Assembly: GCF_011758765.1 (NCBI RefSeq)
Contig: NZ_JAANOU010000001.1
Coordinates: 1,426,001-1,490,000 of the forward strand
DNA length: 64,000 nucleotides
Direction of reading: 5' to 3'
DNA from: Amycolatopsis viridis
GTDB lineage: Bacteria > Actinomycetota > Actinomycetes > Mycobacteriales > Pseudonocardiaceae
This document shows positions 1 to 8,298 of this stretch, piece after piece. Both the position numbers and the translations under genes were made by a program. The stretch's first letter is position 1; each line of letters starts with the position of its first letter. The notes below the pieces were generated by a model. It was not told the DNA's origin, did no database searches, and saw only the letters and a program-made list of their open reading frames with translations.

Positions 1-200
1 ATGATGTCACCCTCGTAGGACCCGTACGGGTGGACACCCGAGAGCACCTTCATCAGGGTGGACTTGCCGGCGCCGTTCTCCCCGCAGATCGCGTGGATCT
101 CGCCGCTGCGCACCGCGAGGTTGACGCCGGAGAGCGCGGTCACACCGGGAAACTTCTTCGTGATGGAGCGCATCTCCAAGATGTATGAACGTTGGGTCAT
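1..200 (-). CDS. Sugar ABC transporter ATP-binding protein (5' part only)
   Basis: The gene leaves the window at its left edge, so only the first 66 codons are present. The ATG at 200 follows AAGGGA seven bases upstream. Residues 40-48 are the Walker A loop GENGAGKST, preceded by the [17 protein letters not shown] stretch typical of carbohydrate ABC ATPases (XylG/MglA/RbsA type). The [10 protein letters not shown] stretch after the loop also fits XylG-like proteins. The protein would energise a sugar permease lying outside the window. It is last in the leftward run alcohol dehydrogenase, aldehyde dehydrogenase, dioxygenase, FAH hydrolase, 41 bp after the hydrolase, which suggests that the locus imports a sugar-like or glycosylated substrate. 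The exact substrate cannot be read from this fragment. Confidence 0.9.
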   Translation of the reverse strand, partial: MTQRSYILEMRSITKKFPGVTALSGVNLAVRSGEIHAICGENGAGKSTLMKVLSGVHPYGSYEGDI

Positions 201-241
201 CGTGTGGTCCCTTGGACATCGTTGTCGGACTCCGGAATCTG

Positions 242-1093
242 CTACCCGACCGAGGCGGGCCTTTCTCCCGCTGCGACCTCGTCGACGACTGTGCTCGTGA
301 TCCGCCCGATACCGTCGATCTCGACCCGGATCTCGTCACCGTTCTTGAGGAAGACCTGCGGATCCCTGCGGTAACCGACACCTCCGGGTGTCCCGGTGAG
401 GATCACGTCGCCGGGTTCGAGCGCGGTGAACTCGGACAGCTCCGACACCAGCCGCGGGACGTCGAAGATCAGCTTCGACAACGTGGACTCCTGCACGACT
501 TCATCGTTCAGGATCGTCCGGATGCCCGCGGTGGTCAGGTCCACCTGGTCGGGAGTCACGATCCACGGTCCGAGCGGGGTCGAGCCGTCCCATGCCTTCC
601 CCTGCAACCATTGGTGGGTCTTGTACTGGTAGTCCCGGACGGTGATGTCGTTGGCGATGGAGTATCCGAGGACGTGGTCCAGTGCCTCCGCGCGCGCGAT
701 GCGCCGCCCGGGCCTGCCGATGATCACGGCGAGCTCACCTTCCCAGTCCACCTGACGCGACTCGGGCGGAAGCTGGATGGGCGCGCCGGCTGCGATCAGG
801 TTGGAGGCGAACTTCGGGAAGAGCACTGGGTATCGGGGGAGTTCCCGCTTGGTTTCCTGGACGTGATCGAGGTAGTTGAGCCCGACGCAGAAGATCTTCT
901 TCGGGGCTGGGCTCGCCGGCAGCAGGCGCACCTGCGCGAGCGGGATGCGACGGGCCTCGTGCCGGGGGGCCGCTTGCAGGGCGTCGACTCCGGCGTTGAC
1001 GGTGAGCGTGGCGTCTCCGAGCGGGACGATCGTGTCCCCTTCGACGACGCCGACGCGTGCAGATCCCTCGATCTGGTAGCTGGCGTACTTCAC
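242..1093 (-). CDS. Fumarylacetoacetate hydrolase family protein
   Basis: This 283-residue protein has the FAH fold core: [13 protein letters not shown] near residue 66, the metal-binding [11 protein letters not shown] and [12 protein letters not shown] segments, and the closing [16 protein letters not shown]. Family members hydrolyse or decarboxylate acylpyruvate-type ring-cleavage products using a divalent metal held by the two Glu and one Asp seen here. The GTG start at 1093 overlaps the dioxygenase stop as GTGA and has GGAGG seven bases upstream; the open frame extends further upstream but without a better start. The neighbouring extradiol dioxygenase implies that it processes a meta-cleavage product. 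The specific reaction (hydrolase, decarboxylase or hydratase) is not determinable. Confidence 0.9.
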   Translation of the reverse strand: MKYASYQIEGSARVGVVEGDTIVPLGDATLTVNAGVDALQAAPRHEARRIPLAQVRLLPASPAPKKIFCVGLNYLDHVQETKRELPRYPVLFPKFASNLIAAGAPIQLPPESRQVDWEGELAVIIGRPGRRIARAEALDHVLGYSIANDITVRDYQYKTHQWLQGKAWDGSTPLGPWIVTPDQVDLTTAGIRTILNDEVVQESTLSKLIFDVPRLVSELSEFTALEPGDVILTGTPGGVGYRRDPQVFLKNGDEIRVEIDGIGRITSTVVDEVAAGERPASVG

Positions 1094-2043
1094 CGGCCCG
1101 CCTCCGCGACTCCGCGGTGGCCTTCGCTGGTCTTGCGCCAGTGGGGAAGCTGACCACCCCAGAGGTTCACGCTCTCGGGTACCGGATGCCACTTACGGGC
1201 CACGTACTCCACCTGGTCGTCGTAGAACTTCTCCATCTCGGCCGACAGCTCGATGTGGTTGCCGGCGGGGTCGTCGAAGAACACGAACAGGTTGTTGCCG
1301 GGTCCGTGTCGCCCCGGTCCCCACTGCACGGTGACACCGAGCTCGGTGAGCCGGTCACACCAGGACTTGAAGTCCTCCCACTCCGCGAGGTCGTACGAGT
1401 AGTGGTCCAGAACCCCGGACTTCCCCACGTTCACGATCGCGAGCGTGTGGTGGTCCTTGTTGCTGCGCAGCCAGCAGAAGCGGCCGTCGGAGAGCTGGTC
1501 GGTGACGCGGAAGCCGACGGCATTGGCGAAGAAGTCGACCTGCCGCTGCACGTCGTCCGTGCCGATGGTGGTGTGCTGGAACTTGACGGGACGCCGGCCG
1601 GTGTCGGCGGCGGTTTCGCCCTGCCGCCACACCGCCGAGTGGAAGTGCACGGGGACGCCGTCGGGGCTGACGGCCGAGATCGCCTCGACCGGTTCCGCGG
1701 CGAAGTCGACGAAACCCGGGTCCAGATCGGTGACCTGGAAACCCGCCGTCTTCAGCCGATAACGGATTCCGGCCACGCCCCCGGCGTCGCGGACCTCGAA
1801 CCCGAAGTGGTCCAGCCGTGACTCACCGGGCAGCAGGTCGACGACGTGGTGGCCGGTCCCCCACCCGAGCCGTACGCCGCCGTCGGGCAGCTCCTCCTGC
1901 CGGACCAGACCGAGGACGTTGGCGTAGAACGCCTCGCTCGCCGGTACGTCCGGCACCCGGAACCCGATGTGGGAAACTGCGGTGTCCCGCAAGATCCCGG
2001 CGTTGTCGTTCTCGATGATGGCAACGCGATTTTCTTCACCCAT
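1090..2043 (-). CDS. Two-domain extradiol (VOC) ring-cleavage dioxygenase
   Basis: The 317-residue product has two vicinal-oxygen-chelate domains, about residues 20-140 and 150-275. The expected Fe(II) ligands sit in the second domain: His157 in KFQHTTIG, His214 in LDHYSYDL and Glu265 in GNHIELSAE. This matches type I extradiol dioxygenases such as catechol or homoprotocatechuate 2,3-dioxygenase, which open a catechol ring next to the diol with O2. GAAGG lies eight bases before the ATG. It lies between aldehyde dehydrogenase (30-bp gap) and the FAH hydrolase (4-bp overlap), so cleavage and product processing are probably translated together. The substrate is unknown. Confidence 0.9.
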   Translation of the reverse strand: MGEENRVAIIENDNAGILRDTAVSHIGFRVPDVPASEAFYANVLGLVRQEELPDGGVRLGWGTGHHVVDLLPGESRLDHFGFEVRDAGGVAGIRYRLKTAGFQVTDLDPGFVDFAAEPVEAISAVSPDGVPVHFHSAVWRQGETAADTGRRPVKFQHTTIGTDDVQRQVDFFANAVGFRVTDQLSDGRFCWLRSNKDHHTLAIVNVGKSGVLDHYSYDLAEWEDFKSWCDRLTELGVTVQWGPGRHGPGNNLFVFFDDPAGNHIELSAEMEKFYDDQVEYVARKWHPVPESVNLWGGQLPHWRKTSEGHRGVAEAGR

Positions 2044-2073
2044 GTGTGAAACCTTCGTGTCGTGCTGGTGCGC

Positions 2074-3510
2074 TCAGGCAGCAGCGCGGTAGACGTGCTT
2101 GACTTCCTGGAATTCGGCGAGTCCGCCCGGGCCGTTGAGCCGGCCGACTCCGCTGTGCTTGTAGCCGCCTTCTTCGAACTGGTCGAATATCTGCGCCCAG
2201 GCGTTCGTCCAGACCGTGCCCGCCTCGATCGCGCGGGACACCCGGAGCGACCGCCCGCCGTCGGCGGTCCACACCGACGCGGACAGCCCGTAGTCGGTGG
2301 CGTTCGCCCTCCGCACCGCCTCGTCCTCGTCACCGAACGTCTCGAAGGTGGCGACGGGGCCGAACAGTTCCTGCTGGATCAGGGGTGACTGCAGGTCGGT
2401 CACGCCCACCAGGGAAGGACGGTAGAACGCGCCCGGACTGTCGACCGGACCGCCGGGCAGGATGACCTCCGCCTTGTTGCCGTTGACGAGCCGGTCGACG
2501 CGGTCGACCGAGGCGTGGTCGATCAGCGGGCCCATCTCGGTGGCCGGGTCGATGCCCGGGCCGAGCTTCACCGACGCGAGTGCGGCGGCGAGGCGGTCGC
2601 GCAGTTCGTCGGCGATCGCTTCGTGGGCCAGCACCCTGCTGCCGGTCATGCAGAACTGGCCGGCGAAGGTGGTCACTGCCGCGCGGAGCGTGGGGACCAC
2701 GGCGTCGAGGTCGGCGTCGTCGAACACGATCATCGGCGTCTTCCCGCCGAGCTCCAGGGACACTCGTTTGAGTTGCGGTGCCGCGGCGGCCATGATCCGG
2801 GCGCCGACGGCCGAGCTTCCGGTGTAGCTGATCACCCCGACGGCCCGGTTCGCGACGATCTCCTTGGCGCCCTCGTCGCCGGACTCGGTGAAGAAGTTCA
2901 CCACGCCCGCCGGCAACGACTCGGCCTGTGCGAACACCTCCGCGACGAGTGCGTTGGTGAGTGCCGTCTGGGCCGGCATCTTCACCGCGACGGTGCATCC
3001 GGCCGCCAGCGCCGGCGCGAGCGACCGGATGGTCAGTACCCCGGGGGAGTTCCACGGGACGATCACGCCGGCCACCCCCACCGGTTCCCGCAGCAGCATC
3101 GACATGCCGCCCGGGGTCTCGGCGGCCGTGCCCAGATCCGTCAGCGCGAGCCCGGCGAAGTAGCGGAGTTTCGGCGCTGCGATGCTGAGTTCGAACTGCG
3201 CCTCACGCAGCGGCTTGCCGTTCTCCAGGGTGATCGCGGTCGCGATCCGGTCGAGGTTGCGCTCCAGCACCAGCGACAGCTCCCACAGCGCCCGCGCCCT
3301 GGCTTCGCGGTCCGACCGCCACCAGCTCGTCCTGAACGCCACGTCTGCGGCCTCGATCGCGGCGTTGGCGGCTTCCGATCCACCGTCGTGGTAGGTGCCC
3401 AGAACTTCGTCCGTGGCCGGATTCCGCGATTCACGTACCGGACCGGTCGCGACCCACTCGCCGTCGATGTAGTGCCGAGCTGGTCCGGACGTGAACGGGT
3501 TCGATGGCAT
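2074..3510 (-). CDS. NAD(P)-dependent aldehyde dehydrogenase
   Basis: A full-length ALDH of 478 residues. It shows the general-base Glu in SLELGGKTPMIVFDDADLD, the nucleophilic Cys in FAGQFCMTGSRVL, the PWNSPG cofactor-entry motif and the C-terminal GPVATF/NATDYGL segments. It oxidises an aldehyde to the acid. The ATG at 3510 is preferred over a GTG two codons upstream because CAGGAG lies five bases before it. The alcohol dehydrogenase is 28 bp upstream, so the pair probably converts an alcohol via its aldehyde to an acid, as in benzyl- or aryl-alcohol breakdown. The order of genes supports one transcript from the promoter near 4.7 kb. Confidence 0.93.
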   Translation of the reverse strand: MPSNPFTSGPARHYIDGEWVATGPVRESRNPATDEVLGTYHDGGSEAANAAIEAADVAFRTSWWRSDREARARALWELSLVLERNLDRIATAITLENGKPLREAQFELSIAAPKLRYFAGLALTDLGTAAETPGGMSMLLREPVGVAGVIVPWNSPGVLTIRSLAPALAAGCTVAVKMPAQTALTNALVAEVFAQAESLPAGVVNFFTESGDEGAKEIVANRAVGVISYTGSSAVGARIMAAAAPQLKRVSLELGGKTPMIVFDDADLDAVVPTLRAAVTTFAGQFCMTGSRVLAHEAIADELRDRLAAALASVKLGPGIDPATEMGPLIDHASVDRVDRLVNGNKAEVILPGGPVDSPGAFYRPSLVGVTDLQSPLIQQELFGPVATFETFGDEDEAVRRANATDYGLSASVWTADGGRSLRVSRAIEAGTVWTNAWAQIFDQFEEGGYKHSGVGRLNGPGGLAEFQEVKHVYRAAA

Positions 3511-3538
3511 GTGCACTCCTGCCTGGTGGATGAACGGT

Positions 3539-4642
3539 CTAGAAGACCAGGACGGGCTTGACTGTCCGGCCCTGCTCGGAGTCGGCGAACGCGGTCGCGA
3601 TGTCGCTGAGCCGGTAGTGGCGGATGATCTTGTCGAACGGGAAACGCCCCTGCTGCCAGAGGCCGATCAGCTGCGGGATGAAGACCTGCGGCACCGAGCT
3701 GCCCTGGATGATCGTGCGGAACGACCACCCCTTGTTCAGGGATTCGCCGATCTCGAAGGAGACCTCGGTGCCCGGTAGCGATGCGCCGACGAGGGCGACC
3801 GCACCGCGTGTACCGAGCGCGTCGGCGGCGGCGCGGAGCACCTCGGGCCGTCCCGTCGTGTCCAGTGCGAAATCCAACCCGGCGCCACCGGTGATCACGT
3901 CGAGCCGGTCGGCGACGTCCTCGGTCCTGCTGTTGATCACGTCCGTGGCGCCGAGCTCGCGCGCGAGGTCGAGGCGGGAGTCGTTGATGTCCACGGCGAC
4001 GATGCGCGAACACCCGGCGATGACCGCGGCCATGATCGCGCCTGCACCGACCGCCCCGGCGCCGAACACGGCGAAGGTCGATCCCAGCGCCGGCTGCAAC
4101 TCGTTGAGAACGGCGCCGGCACCGGTCTGGATCCCGCACCCCAGGGGTGCAACGAGAGTCAGATCCACGTCCGGGTCGATCTTGACCAGGCTGCGCTCGG
4201 CGACATTGGCGTAACTCGCGAACGACGACTGGCCGAAGAAGTGGGAGGAGACGGTCTGCCCCTGGTCGTCGGTGAAAGACGTGCTGCCGTCCGGGCGCCG
4301 GCCGCCGAAGTTGCGGGCGAAGAGGTCCGCGCAATAGGCCGGGCTGCCGCTCAGACACGGTGTGCATTGCCCGCACGAGTTCGCCGACAGGAGCACGTGA
4401 TCGCCCACGCTGACCCGCGTCACCGCGGAACCGACGAGCTCGACGACCCCGGCACCTTCATGACCGAGGACCGCCGGCAGCGGCGTTGGGTACACCTGGT
4501 CGCGAATGATCGCATCGGTGTGACAGACGCCCGAGGCCACCATGCGCACGCGGACCTCATCCTCGCGGGGCGCGTCCAGCTCGACACGAGTGACGGTGGG
4601 CGTTGCGCCCCGGGAAGCGATGACGGCGGCTTCGACGTGCAT
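3539..4642 (-). CDS. Zinc-dependent alcohol dehydrogenase (class III / aryl-alcohol type)
   Basis: This 367-residue medium-chain dehydrogenase has the catalytic-zinc site GVCHTD and GHEGAGVVE, four structural-zinc cysteines in SCGQCTPCLSGSPAYC, and the Rossmann motif FGAGAVGAGA. The layout is that of benzyl-alcohol and formaldehyde/mycothiol dehydrogenases. A longer open frame begins at 4711, but the ATG at 4642 has AAGGAG eight bases upstream and gives the usual N-terminus. It is first in the leftward five-gene run and divergent from the GntR regulator, so its promoter should lie within 4643-4804. It probably starts the pathway by oxidising an alcohol. Confidence 0.92.
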   Translation of the reverse strand: MHVEAAVIASRGATPTVTRVELDAPREDEVRVRMVASGVCHTDAIIRDQVYPTPLPAVLGHEGAGVVELVGSAVTRVSVGDHVLLSANSCGQCTPCLSGSPAYCADLFARNFGGRRPDGSTSFTDDQGQTVSSHFFGQSSFASYANVAERSLVKIDPDVDLTLVAPLGCGIQTGAGAVLNELQPALGSTFAVFGAGAVGAGAIMAAVIAGCSRIVAVDINDSRLDLARELGATDVINSRTEDVADRLDVITGGAGLDFALDTTGRPEVLRAAADALGTRGAVALVGASLPGTEVSFEIGESLNKGWSFRTIIQGSSVPQVFIPQLIGLWQQGRFPFDKIIRHYRLSDIATAFADSEQGRTVKPVLVF

Positions 4643-4741
4643 CGATGGTGCTCCTTGTGGATCGGAAGTCGCGGAGGTGCCGCCCTGCGGCGCCTCTCCC
4701 TGGGGCATCATCGAAACAGGCGGTCAGCGAAAAAGCAAGAT

Positions 4742-4764
4742 TATTTCGAAAATTCCATGGAATT
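4742..4764. promoter_or_regulatory. Candidate operator in the adh/gntR divergent promoter
   Basis: An unusually AT-rich patch between the divergent genes contains TATTTCGAAAAT at 4742-4753, overlapping the perfect 14-bp palindrome AATTCCATGGAATT at 4751-4764. The same 12-mer recurs at 8229-8240 in the other divergent promoter of this locus. A TATGCT at 4776-4781 could be the -10 of the regulator gene, which would put the palindrome over its -35. The site is inferred to be bound by the adjacent GntR protein. Confidence 0.6.
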
Positions 4765-4804
4765 GAGGACGATGCTATGCTTGGCTCATCGAAGGAGGCA
4801 GACA

Positions 4805-5476
4805 ATGACTGAGGGCGCGGGGTCCGCCCCGATTGCCACAACTCGGAGCGCGGTCGTCTTCGAGGCGATCCGTGCGGAGATTCTGGGGGGACTCCTCAAG
4901 CCAGGGGCGCGCTTGCCCTTCGCGAAGCTGGTGGAGAAGTACGACTGCTCGATGGGAACGCTGCGCGAGGCCCTGCAACGACTTGCGGAGATCGGGCTCG
5001 TCGAGTCGTTTGCGCAACAAGGGTTCCGCGTGGTTCGCCTGTCGGACGAAGACCTGGCCGATCTGACCGAGGCGCGCATCGACATCGAGGTGGCGGCCTT
5101 GCGCCACGCCGTTCGCGAGGGCGACATCGCGTGGGAAGGCGCTGCTGTCGCGTCCCTGCACGTGCTCGAGCGCACGCCCCGGCACGACGAGACCTCGCCC
5201 GATCACCTCACCGAAGAGTGGGCGGTGGCCCATGCCGCCTTCCATCACGCCCTCCTCAGCGGCTGCCGCAATCGTCGCCTGCTCAACGTGGCAGCCCAGT
5301 TTCGCGATGCAGCCGAGCTGTACCGGCGATGGTCCGTACCACCCAGCCGCGATACCGCACGGGACCCGGACGAAGAGCACCGCGCGATCTTGAAGGCGGC
5401 GGTCGACCGCGACGAAGAGCTCGCCTGCCGGCTGCTGCGAGAGCACATCGAAAAGGCCGCGTCCCATCTGGAATGA
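4805..5476 (+). CDS. GntR family (FadR/FCD) transcriptional regulator
   Basis: The protein has 223 residues. A winged helix-turn-helix covers about residues 15-80 (LPFAKLVEKYDCSMGTLREALQRLAEIGLVE), and an all-helical FCD ligand-binding domain covers 95-220. The latter has the metal-site histidines in HAAFHHALLSG, DEEHRAIL and REHIEKA. FCD regulators usually repress a catabolic operon until a carboxylate ligand binds. The open frame reaches back to 4241, but the ATG at 4805 with AAGGAGG eight bases upstream is the convincing start. It is divergent from the alcohol-dehydrogenase run and is the likely regulator of both arms of the locus through the repeated element at 4742 and 8229. Confidence 0.93.
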   Translation: MTEGAGSAPIATTRSAVVFEAIRAEILGGLLKPGARLPFAKLVEKYDCSMGTLREALQRLAEIGLVESFAQQGFRVVRLSDEDLADLTEARIDIEVAALRHAVREGDIAWEGAAVASLHVLERTPRHDETSPDHLTEEWAVAHAAFHHALLSGCRNRRLLNVAAQFRDAAELYRRWSVPPSRDTARDPDEEHRAILKAAVDRDEELACRLLREHIEKAASHLE

Positions 5477-5500
5477 CCCGACGGGCGGTCTTCGCCGGTC

Positions 5501-6175
5501 TCACGGCCGGCGAGGTTCCCGCCGGGTCACCGGCGCGTCGCGGGTACTCGAGATCGTGACCGCCCCCGCGCTGCCGCTGACGGACACGTTCGTGAAATCC
5601 GGCAGTCTCGGAAGCGCATTGGCGCGCGGCGATTCGTGGTCGCCCACCACCACGGTGAACGCCCCGGCAGTCATCGCCGCGGCCAGCCCGGCTTCGGCGT
5701 CCTCGAACGCCAGGCACGCCGCTGCGGCGATCCGCAGTCGCCGTGCGGCCAGGAGATAGCCCTCCGGCGCCGGCTTGCCGGTGCGCACGTCGTCACCGCT
5801 GATGAGGACGTCGGGGATCGGCACCCCGGCCGCCGCCATCCGCGCCTCGGCGAGCCGGCGCGGAGCAGATGTCACGATGGCCACCGGCACCTGTGCGGCG
5901 ACCCGCCTCAGGAACTCCGGGGCCCCGGGAACCGGCTTGATCTCCTCGAGCCGGTTGAGTTCTTCCTCGAGGAGCGCGGCGGTGGCCGCGTCGACGCTCG
6001 TCTCGGGCAGGAACCGCGCGACGATGTCGCGGCTTTGCCGCCCGTGTGCGTAGCTCAAGATCCGGGCGGGTTCGATGCCGTGCCGCGCACCGAACTCCGT
6101 CCACAATGTTTCGACCACCTCGGTCGAGTCCACGAGGGTGCCGTCCATGTCGAAGAGGGCGGCACGGCCTGACAT
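5501..6175 (-). CDS. HAD-superfamily hydrolase (beta-phosphoglucomutase-like)
   Basis: The frame carries the HAD motifs in order: LFDMDGTLVDST (nucleophile and acid Asp), IVTSAPRR (motif II), K in TGKPAPEGY (motif III) and FEDAEAGLAAAMTAG (motif IV). A helical cap follows the first motif, as in phosphoglycolate phosphatase and beta-phosphoglucomutase relatives. It probably dephosphorylates or isomerises a sugar phosphate. The ATG at 6175 gives the normal family N-terminus; GTG codons near 6199, behind GAAGGGGG, and the ATG at 6229 are alternatives. It is third in the leftward run from the TIM-barrel gene and converges on the GntR gene. Sugar-phosphate chemistry fits the two adjacent Gfo/Idh/MocA enzymes. 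Confidence 0.85.
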   Translation of the reverse strand: MSGRAALFDMDGTLVDSTEVVETLWTEFGARHGIEPARILSYAHGRQSRDIVARFLPETSVDAATAALLEEELNRLEEIKPVPGAPEFLRRVAAQVPVAIVTSAPRRLAEARMAAAGVPIPDVLISGDDVRTGKPAPEGYLLAARRLRIAAAACLAFEDAEAGLAAAMTAGAFTVVVGDHESPRANALPRLPDFTNVSVSGSAGAVTISSTRDAPVTRREPRRP

Positions 6176-6253
6176 CGTGGGAATGCACCCGTCCCGCACC
6201 ACGCCCCCTTCGACATCGCCGGCTTCCATCCCGGTTCGGTCCGCAGACCTGGC

Positions 6254-7324
6254 TCAGACCTTGATTTCAGCTCCGCCCGCGGCAGAGGAGCGATACACGG
6301 TCTCGATCACGTGCGCCGCGTTGTAAGCGTCCCGCGGCGTAACGACAACCTGTGCTTCGCCCCTGACCGCGCGCAGGAAAGCGTCGCCCTCGATGTCGAA
6401 GAACTCGGTGTTCGCGATCTCCGCGAGCTCCGGAGAGTACTCGGTCGTGTGCGCGGCCCATGGCTCCGGGAACGCGCTTTCCGACCATCGCGTCCACCCC
6501 TTCGGATAACCCGCAGAACCGTTGGCGAGGAACAGGTCGAAGCCGACCGGGAGCGGGCGCGTGTACAGGCTGCCGCCCGTTCCGTGTGTCTCGACGACCC
6601 AGCTCTCCACCCAGGGCATGGAGTCCCAGGAGAAGAAGTCGATCGAGACGGCGCGGTCCGGGTAGTTGAGGATGGCGATCGCGGCGTCTTCGCGGTAAGC
6701 GGCACGCTGGTCGCCAGGAAGCTTCGACACCCGTCCGTTCACGGATGTCGGAAGCCCGAACTGGGACAGGACGAGGTCGACGATGTGTGAACCGATGACC
6801 CAGAACGCACCGCCCATGTCGTCCGGCAGGTTGATGTGCGATGTCGAAGCCTCGTCCAGCGAACAGGCGCCGTGCGCCCGTACCTGAAGCACGTCCCCGA
6901 GAGCGCCCGATCGCAGGATCTCGTTGGCCGCCGTGATCGCCGGTGAGAAGCGGTACGTGAACCCGACCTGGCAGACCGACCCGGTCTCTTCCGCCACCTC
7001 GGTGAGTTCCTCCAGGTCGGAGACCGACGCCCCGCCCGGCTTCTCGACCAGGACCGCCTTGCCCGCGCGCATGGCGCGTACTGCCAGTGGCGTCATGTCC
7101 TTGCTCTTCGAGTGGATCAACACCGCGTGGACGCCCGGATCCGCCAGCAGCTCGTCGGTGGACTTGCGCGGGATGTTCAGCAGCCGGGTGAACGGCTCGA
7201 TGACATCCGCGTCGTCGGCCGCGCCCATCACCCGCACGCCCGGCGTCCCGATCATCTTCCGGACCCGTCCGGAAGCGTGCGGATGAGTGACGCCGAGGCA
7301 GGCGATGCCAATCGTGTCCGTCAC
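6254..7324 (-). CDS. Gfo/Idh/MocA family oxidoreductase
   Basis: A 356-residue NAD(P)-dependent dehydrogenase. The N-terminal Rossmann half begins IGIACLGVTHPHASGR, where a less usual THPH sequence replaces the common GxGxxG loop. The EKPGG motif near residue 95 carries the conserved Lys. The C-terminal alpha/beta domain contains GSHIVDLVL. Such enzymes oxidise a sugar or polyol hydroxyl. The GTG start at 7324 overlaps the upstream TIM-barrel stop as GTGA and has AGGAGG five bases upstream, so the two are translationally coupled. The atypical nucleotide loop suggests a distant subgroup. The substrate is unknown. Confidence 0.88.
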   Translation of the reverse strand: MTDTIGIACLGVTHPHASGRVRKMIGTPGVRVMGAADDADVIEPFTRLLNIPRKSTDELLADPGVHAVLIHSKSKDMTPLAVRAMRAGKAVLVEKPGGASVSDLEELTEVAEETGSVCQVGFTYRFSPAITAANEILRSGALGDVLQVRAHGACSLDEASTSHINLPDDMGGAFWVIGSHIVDLVLSQFGLPTSVNGRVSKLPGDQRAAYREDAAIAILNYPDRAVSIDFFSWDSMPWVESWVVETHGTGGSLYTRPLPVGFDLFLANGSAGYPKGWTRWSESAFPEPWAAHTTEYSPELAEIANTEFFDIEGDAFLRAVRGEAQVVVTPRDAYNAAHVIETVYRSSAAGGAEIKV

Positions 7325-8172
7325 AGGAACCTCCTGGCCGTCCGGTAGGACTCGTGCGCCTGGTCCTTGAGCGGGCGAGCGCGGTGTTCGTCGGAGATGA
7401 TTTCCACGCCCCACGGACCGGAGAACCCGGTCGCACGGATCGCGGCGACGAAGCCCGCCACGTCCATCCCCCCTTCCCCGGTCAGGTTCCGGTCGTGCAG
7501 TGTCTCGTGGAGCAGATCGTCGCCGAGCGGCTCGGCGGGTCCGTCATCGAGTTCGACGCCGACCACGTAGTGGCCGGGCAGCGCCGCGATCTCCTCGAAC
7601 GTGCTGGCCGACCGGCTGATGTGCCAGAGATCGATCATCAACCCGGCATTCGCCCGGTTGGCCCGGTCGACGATGGCCACGCCCTTGTCGATCGTGTTCA
7701 CGTTGCCGTGCGGCATGATCTCGAATGCGACAGCGCAGCCCGCCTCGGCGAAGTCGTCGCACACCGAGCCGAGCGCATCACCGACGACGGCCACGTCGAG
7801 TACCTCACCGTCGATGCTGCCGCCGACCTTCACGTGCCGGGGGCGGAAGAAGTGAGCCGCCCGCAGGAGGTACGCGCGGTCCTCATCGGACTTCCGCCGC
7901 GCTGGGCCCGTGCGGAACCAGTCGTTGAGCATCTCGATCTCGATGTGCTCGATGCCCGAGGCGCGCAAGTGGTCGCGGACCTGGGACCACCCGACGGACT
8001 TCTCGGCGATCTGCAGGTCCTCCAGGAGCAGTCCGAAACCCGTGAAGCCCGCTTCGGCCGCTGCCGAGATCCGATCGAGGAGCCCGAACTCGCTGTGGTC
8101 GTTGCCGATGAGCGGGCCGGCGGAGCCAGCCGTCGTCCAACACGTTGCCAAGAGATCAACATCCTGCGCCAT
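7321..8172 (-). CDS. Sugar phosphate isomerase/epimerase family protein (AP-endonuclease-2 TIM barrel)
   Basis: The 283-residue product looks like a xylose-isomerase-type TIM barrel. It has GFTGFGLLLEDLQ near the N-terminus, then HVKVGGS, VAFEIMPHGN, LMIDLWHISRS, VVGVELDDG and PWGVEIISDE, which supply the Glu, Asp and His residues usually found as metal ligands. Members include IolE-like dehydratases, hydroxypyruvate and tagatose isomerases, and the C-deglycosidase subunits of aryl C-glucoside pathways. It heads the leftward trio TIM barrel, Gfo/Idh/MocA, HAD. The promoter region 8173-8298 is shared with a divergent inositol-dehydrogenase-like gene and contains the repeated operator. Confidence 0.85.
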   Translation of the reverse strand: MAQDVDLLATCWTTAGSAGPLIGNDHSEFGLLDRISAAAEAGFTGFGLLLEDLQIAEKSVGWSQVRDHLRASGIEHIEIEMLNDWFRTGPARRKSDEDRAYLLRAAHFFRPRHVKVGGSIDGEVLDVAVVGDALGSVCDDFAEAGCAVAFEIMPHGNVNTIDKGVAIVDRANRANAGLMIDLWHISRSASTFEEIAALPGHYVVGVELDDGPAEPLGDDLLHETLHDRNLTGEGGMDVAGFVAAIRATGFSGPWGVEIISDEHRARPLKDQAHESYRTARRFL

Positions 8173-8228
8173 TGCCTGGGGCCTTCCACGGTGAGGAGTC
8201 CGACGACTACGTAACGAATATCTCCGAC

Positions 8229-8240
8229 TATTTCGAAAAT
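8229..8240. promoter_or_regulatory. Second copy of the TATTTCGAAAAT element
   Basis: An exact copy of the 12-mer at 4742-4753 lies in the 126-bp gap between the divergent TIM-barrel and dehydrogenase genes. Its TTTCGAAA core is palindromic. A possible -10 (TATGGT) follows 13 bases later, so the element would overlap a -35. Recurrence in the only two divergent promoters of the locus argues for a common regulator, most simply the GntR protein at 4805. Confidence 0.6.
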
Positions 8241-8298
8241 ACAGGATCTGAGGCTATGGTCAAGCCACTGGTCACCAGCGGACACGAGGGAGTGCTCT

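Noticed and set aside
4241-4804. 188-codon N-terminal extension of the GntR regulator
   Set aside because: The extension is antisense to the alcohol dehydrogenase; the ATG at 4805 has a strong ribosome-binding site and normal family length.
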